Origin: Gaeumannomyces sp. JS-464
Lineage: Eukaryota > Ascomycota > Sordariomycetes > Magnaporthales > Magnaporthaceae
Assembly (NCBI GenBank): GCA_002197995.1
Contig: NGZR01000004.1
Location: 1,364,001-1,428,000, forward strand
Direction: 5' to 3'
DNA length: 64,000 bases
Shown here: one piece after another, positions 58,473-64,000 of the stretch
Layout of the letters: the number at the start of each line of letters is the position of its first letter
Numbering within the stretch: position 1 is the stretch's first letter
Made by a program: the position numbers and the translations under genes
Notes under the pieces: model-generated
Seen by the model: only the letters and a program-made list of their open reading frames with translations
Told to the model about the DNA's origin: nothing
Databases searched by the model: none

Positions 58473-58938
58473 AATGTTTAGTAAAGTGCGGAAATAACGC
58501 TTTGCGAAAAAAAACCCTTTACCGTAAAGATTTTTTAACAACTATTTTTTTTAACTCCTTTAAAATGCCTTTTTATTTTTACTGCGAATTTTTGGGCCCC
58601 TTGTTGTACGTCGCGTTCCTTTAGGACTTTTCCTACTGCGTGGAATGTTTTAGGGTTAACCGAACGGGTTGCGACGTATTAAGCTTTTCGCCAGCTAAGC
58701 TTCGCAATATCGTAGCTTAGCATAACAAATTGAAAGCTAAGCTCGAAAAGGCGGAGGAAAAAGTCCTTCGTTTTCGAAAACAAAAAAGGATATGGTTAAA
58801 AAAAGTAATGCGTGCGGTCCGGCGCGGCATCGATAATATAAAGGAGCTGGAATAAGTAAAGCGAAAGGAGGTTAAGCAAGCTCCCGTTATGTTTTTAAGC
58901 TCGCTTGTTTTCGAGTTTCCTTCGTTGTTTTCGGATTA
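58473..58938 (+). pseudogene. Antisense ORF of Gypsy-E: best preserved copy of the Cys-rich coiled-coil protein
   Basis: One plus-strand frame stays readable from 58565 to about 58938 with only three in-frame stops, each explained by CAG/TGG/CAA to TAG/TAA. Order: MPFYFYCE, then SYCVECFRVNRTGCDVLSF (C-X2-C-X7-C-D), then the coiled coil KLKAKLEKAEEKVLRFRKQK, then MRAVRRGIDNIKELE and a short hydrophobic tail. Upstream codons to about 58473 are alignable with Gypsy-B. Length about 125-155 residues. The Cys clusters suggest a small zinc finger and the Arg/Lys-rich helix may bind RNA or DNA; both are inferences. Confidence 0.7.
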
Positions 58939-59079
58939 AACCGGTTTTATAATTACTTTTAACCCTAACCTTTTAGCTTTAATTAACTCCGGTAAGTTTT
59001 ACTCCGGTAAAAATGTTTTAAACGTAACCCGAAACGCCCCTTTTTAATTCGTTATGCTAACTTTTTTAGCAGTGCTTAC

Positions 59080-62000
59080 TATCGGTACTTCGCGAGGAGT
59101 TCCTAGCAGTGCTTAAAGTTTATTACTTTTTCCCACGTGTTTTTTTCATAGCCGTACCTTTTCCACTTAATTAGGTATTTTTTAAGCTTTTGTTTTAGCT
59201 TATAATCCAAGATTTTTTTAACTTTGCATTTTTATTTTGCGTTAATTTTTATTAACTTGTCGCTTTTAAAACCCGGTAACGCTAGTTCGAATAGGGGAAT
59301 ATAAAAAACCGGGTAGGATTTTATAGTTAATAGTAGTCGGAATTTGTAATTTACGTTCGAAACTTTTCTTAGCATTTTAAAAAGTCCTAGTTTTTTGTGG
59401 TTTAACTTATCGTTTGGTCGTTTTATTTTAATATTGCGTCGAAAAAGATAAACGCTATTTCCCTTTTTAACAGTCGGTTTTTCGATCTTTTTTTTATTTG
59501 CTTAAATAGCTATACGGTGCCGTAGCTTTTTTAGTTTTTTTTTTAAAAATGTTTATGCAGTTTAATAAGCTTTATTACTTGCATTTTTACTATTAAAGCA
59601 TGTTTTTTTGCTTTAAGTTTTTTATACGCCGTGGGCGTAAACTCGTAGTTCGCATAAAAAGGTATTTTTCCCGTGCTTTTATAAACTAAACTGTTATAAG
59701 CGAATTGGGTTATAAGAAATAGTTATACTTAGTTATTTTATTTATAATTAACGTAATAACGTAAATATTGCTTTATGGTTTGGTTTATTCGCTTCGTTTA
59801 TCCATTTATTTAAAAGTGGTAAGCCGTAAATAAAAAGTGCTCGGTTCCCAGTAAAACTGTAAGCCTTTTCCAAAACTTGCTTATAAACAGCTTGTTTTTA
59901 TTATAATTAAACGGTTCGGCGTGCCGTATTCCGCTATTACGTGTTTAATAAAAACGTACGCTAATTTAATAGCGTTACTGCTTTTTTTATATAGTAAAAA
60001 TAAAGCATATTTGGTAAACCTATCCATTACTACTAATACATTGTCGTACTTAACTCCAATTATCGGTTTTTTAAATTAAAAGAGTTTTATAACGAAATTT
60101 ATAATAACTTTTTGCTATACCTCGCTAAATGCTAGCAAAAATTGCAAAAGCTTATACGGTTTATGCTTACTGGTTTTATTTTTAGCATAGCTTTCGCAAT
60201 TTTTTTTGCGTTTTGTACTTTAGCTTAAATTCCCGCGAACTTATGGTATTATTATAACCGTTTCCACGTTTTAATTACGCTTTAATAACCGTATGCCATT
60301 TGGTTGTAAATTTATTAAAAAAATTTAAAGTTTAAACTTTTTTTTACCGAACTATTTTAGCGAGTATTTTTATGCTAGGATTAAAAATCCGTTTGGTTTT
60401 TCCGCTAGGATTACTCGTGTTTTTTTAAATATTACGATTTGGTAATCCGGTCGTCGGCTTAAAGCATCCGCCCGGCCGTTTTTTAACCCTTTTCGATATT
60501 TAATCCGAATATCGTAATTTTGCAAAAACTCGTTTTAACAAATTTATCGTTTATTTAAATTCTTACTAATAGTAAAATGTGTTAAGTTTTGGTTTATATA
60601 TATTATAACTTAATGCTTAGCTTTATAAAAGTATAGTCGCCATTTTTTAAATGCTCGAATAATCGTTAAAAGTTTTTTATCGTAAATTTCGTAATTTAAT
60701 TTAAGTTTATTTAACTTTTACGAAAAGAATGCATAAAAGTACAACCGTTTTAATCGTTTTACTATCCGAGTTATCCGCTAATCGCGTAATTTAACGCGTC
60801 GGTTTCGATTTTAAAAGGTTTTTTTTGGGTTTAAAAGTGATAACATTAGTTTTTTTTACGGCGGCGTTTCGTAATTGCTCGAAAGCTTTTTATTTTTGCC
60901 TTTTTTAATAAAACTAGTGGTTGTTTTTAATAAAGTTCGTAAATAGTATAGCGATTTTGCTATAACCACGGATAAACCGTTTATAAAAGTTTAAAAATCC
61001 TTAAAACTTTGGTACTTTCGTAACGTGTTTAAATATAAGCCACATTTTAATTTTTTCGACTTTTTTAAGGTTTATATAAACTTGTTCTAATGCAATTACA
61101 AACTTTAAAAAAGCGATTTTTTATGTATATTATTCGCACTTTTTTAGCTTAACGAGGAGTTTTGCGTTAAGTAACTTTTAAAGCACTTTATATATGTGTT
61201 GTTTATGCTTTTCCATCGTTTTCGAAAAAACCAAAATTTAATTTAAATATGCGAAAACGAAAGCGTTTAAATGCTTTTATAATATATGGTTAATTATTTT
61301 TAAAACGTAATTAATGCGTTAATAAAACTAAAAGTTATTATGAAAAACTCGTAGCATTTAAGCTTTATTTTAAAAGCCGTTAGCTATTCCTAGCCTTTTT
61401 TAATCCGTATTAAGCTATAAGCTTTCCGTAAATTTAAAATCGTAAAATACTGGCTTTGCCGAGCTTATTTCGTAATTCGTCGATAAAAGGTAAAAAATAT
61501 CGATTTTTAATTATAACCTCGTTTAGCGGGCGATAATCGACGCATATTCGCTTCCTCCCGTTTTTCTTTTTTTTATAAAATTTCGTGTTTTATTAAAAAG
61601 TCGAAAAGCCTAATAAGTTCTTTTTTTAGGTTTTTTTCCAGTTGTTTTATTAACATTTTTTATTATCGAGGGCTAAATTGGTATAACTTTTAGGATTTAA
61701 ACTGCGTTGTTAGTTTAAGCTTAATTTTAAAGTCGAACGGTTTATATTCGGGAACTACCGTTTTTAAGGTTTTCCGGAACAATTTTTCGTATTTGTAATA
61801 TTTTTTTGGAACATTCGCGAGCCGTTTTTTAATATTAATTTAATTGTTTTAATCGCTTTTCACTTTGGATAGTCGTATACTCGTCGGTGTTAAATGTAAA
61901 AGTGAATTGCTAAATTTTATTACCGTTATAACCTTTTTTTATTACTTTTTATACTTACGATTTAAAATTCGTAATTAGTATACCGTTTTAATTGCTCGTG

Positions 62001-63530
62001 GTTTTCCCTATTAAATTTAACCGGTAGCTTAATTTATCCGTAGGTTATTTTTTTTAAACTAAAGCATTTTAAAAATAACGTTTCCTTTTTTTATATTTAG
62101 CTCGTCCAATATAATAGTAACGTTTTTCCCACTCCGGGTGCGTAATATTACTAATTGTATTTTTCGGTTAATTTATTTTTTATTATAAGCGATAGGTATT
62201 TTTTCCACTGTTTTTAGTTAATACGGTTAATATTTCCGTTTTATAGGAATTTTACACCGTTTAACCGTTTATAGCGATATATAATCGCTTTATATTCCGC
62301 AATCGATTATTATTTTAACCTTTTTTTTTTATATTTTATCCGAAACGTTAGTAAGTTATACGGCTAATTTAATTTTACTATCGCGAAAGTTTTTATTAAT
62401 TTTCGTTTCCCACTTCGTGCTTTTTGCTCGGGTGGTTTTTTTAATTTTTTAATATAAAAAATAAATACCGTACGTTCGTTTTTTTATTTAAGTCGAACGA
62501 AACGTACGTTCGCGTAATTCCCTAATGCTAAGCTTTCGCTTTTTATGCTATATGCATTTTGCATTTTATAATTTCGCACTTTTCCTAATTAAACGTTTTG
62601 GTAACGCATAGCATCGGGTACCGTTTGTTAAGTTTAAAAACTGCGGTAAACTTACCGATTTAAGCTAGTTTTTACCGGGGGAATTGGAATGCTAAATAAG
62701 GTTTAACTTTAAGTTCGTTTTTTAATTTCCGTAGGAAAAAATTATGTTTAAGTTTAAATCGTAGGTAAAATTTGTATTTTTTATGGATATATTTTGCTTA
62801 AAAAGGTGTAAATGTTTAAAATGTTTTAAATTAATGCTAAAGTGATTTTTAAAGTTTAACGCAGCCCTTTTTAGCTTGCTTACGTCGTTAAATTAGTAAT
62901 TAGTGTATTTAACTTTTTGCTAGTGGTTAAACTATGTTAAAAGTTAACCGTTATTTTCGTTCGCCGGTATAGCGTAATATAACGGTTTATCGAGGTGTTT
63001 TAAAACCTTAACATTCCAAAAACACTTCGAAACGTCGAAAGGCGTAAAAGCGCGTTAATCCTTTTAATTTGCCTGGTTTTCGCGGATTATAAGTATAAAA
63101 GTTACGTCGTTTAAGCTTTTTGCTCGTTTTTAAAACTTAGCCGTTTTAAGTTTTTAACCGCTTTAATTTTTTTCGGCGTCGGTATCGAAATTTTTCGACT
63201 TTTAAAAAGGTGTGTTTAATTTAAAAGCTTTTTTCGGGCTTTTTTTTCTTTTAAATCGCTTGTTAAAGTTACTTTTTCCTAGTTTTAACGATAAGCGTCG
63301 CTTTTTTTTTCCAAGTTTGTAAACCCGGGGGTAACACGTTGCTCGCTTTCGTTGTCGTACACGACTTTTATAACTTTAAACATAGCGATATTTCGTGGTT
63401 TTCGAAGGTACTATTTAATAGCTTTTTTATCGAACTGGTATGTAGCACACAGTTCGTTATAGCAGTTTATCCAGCTAAACGCTAACCCGGGATATAATCC
63501 TTTTTATATCGGGCTTTTTTGCGTTCGTTA
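59080..63530 (-). pseudogene. pol: Gypsy-E pol polyprotein, degraded
   Basis: Chromodomain at about 59120-59240 (minus: YLIKWKRYGYEKNTW). Integrase core about 59740-60070 (NRLI.NKNKLFISKF). RNase H about 60680-60900. RT catalytic box near 61245 reads YLN followed by a stop, from YLDD. The protease/linker fills the rest up to about 63530. Stops throughout. Confidence 0.85.
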
Positions 63531-63539
63531 AAAGTTAGC

Positions 63540-64000
63540 TATTTAACGGTTATTATCCCGTTAAAAGCAGTTTGTTTTAATGTGGCCGGCTTAACTGCAT
63601 TTAAAACACTTCCCGTTTTTCGGGTTTTGCCGTTATTTTTTTTGCTGCTTTTATTACTAGTAAGCGGTTCCCGCACTAAGGTTTATAAAGCTTAAATGCG
63701 TTTTATAAACCGTTGTAAATTGCTGCTTAACGTTTTTACTTAGCTTTATTATTTTATGCTATATTTTTAAAACTATATCCTTTTTTTTATTGCCGTTCGC
63801 ATAATTTATCGCTAATACGGACCGCGTTTTTATCGTAATCCATAAAAAACTCGAAACGATTTTATTTTACGAGTTTATTTTTTACGTTTTTACGTAATTC
63901 GTTATAAAAATGCAGCATTAACGTAACGTCGCTTTAGTTAAATTTAATGCTAATCCGTTATAAATTCGCAATATATTTAACCGCGGTTTTTCGTTATTTA
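63540..64000 (-). pseudogene. gag: Gypsy-E gag, C-terminal part
   Basis: The minus strand has the knuckle CFKCS..AGHIKTNC at about 63566-63612, all four zinc ligands kept, with one TAA inside. The N-terminal half of gag lies beyond the right edge. Confidence 0.75.

Larger units (their letters stand above)
58357..64000 (-). mobile_element. Gypsy-E: RIP-degraded chromovirus, 5' end outside window
   Basis: Minus-strand element of the B/C/D family. From right to left it has gag (to about 63540), pol (63530-59080), the antisense ORF on the plus strand (about 58473-58938) and the split 3' LTR. It sits in Gypsy-Y gag; the outside 5-mer at the 3' end is CAATG (46312-46316). It lacks the tRNA-derived segment seen in Gypsy-B, C and D. 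Confidence 0.92.

Overview
The window looks like a transposon graveyard from a filamentous ascomycete (Pezizomycotina). I found no host gene I can support in 64 kb. Almost everything is relics of four classes of mobile element: Ty3/Gypsy chromoviruses (two families), a Tad1-like LINE with a C-terminal RNase H, two unrelated Ty1/Copia elements, and one pogo/Fot1-like DNA transposase. Most copies are very AT-rich and full of TAA/TAG codons. CA and TG dinucleotides are depleted, yet CG remains common. Every difference I counted between paired LTRs is a transition. This is the mark of repeat-induced point mutation (RIP), which is confined to fungi. I cannot name the genus.

Layout. 1-2666: 5' end of minus-strand Gypsy-A, running off the left edge. 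2862-2961 and 10153-12368: LINE-A (plus), split by full-length Gypsy-B (2962-10152). 12369-12468: GC-rich target DNA with a 23-G run. 12469-18511: LINE-B (minus), the least RIP-damaged LINE, with a 62-79 bp target duplication. 18563-18817: tandem duplication. 18818-22450: Copia-A (plus), lacking a recognisable 5' end. 22451-24154: unassigned. 24155-24562: a nearly undamaged solo LTR. 24820-25009: degenerate LTR end. 25010-25640: pogo-like transposase. 26431-33915: complete Gypsy-C with a CGGTT target duplication. 33921-38916 and 46138-46316: an older minus-strand chromovirus of another family (Gypsy-Y), interrupted by Gypsy-D (38917-46137). 46317-46368 plus 57945-64000: minus-strand Gypsy-E, whose 3' LTR is split by LINE-C (46369-51789 and 57187-57931). 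LINE-C is in turn split by complete Copia-B (51790-57186, CTTTG target duplication).

Insertion order can be read from this nesting: Gypsy-Y, then Gypsy-E, then LINE-C, then Copia-B. Mutation load falls in the same order. Copia-B has near-intact LTRs and an intact YVDD box, while Gypsy-Y has YLNN in place of YLDD.

The most interesting feature is a module between pol and the 3' LTR of the Gypsy-B/C/D/E family. It is an antisense ORF for a small Cys-rich, basic coiled-coil protein. In three of four copies a position-conserved hairpin and a tRNA-derived segment lie where pol and the antisense ORF converge. The 39-bp hairpin-forming units in the LTRs, which vary from 2 to 4 copies, are a second point of interest. 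All domain names rest on motif reading by eye, without database searches.
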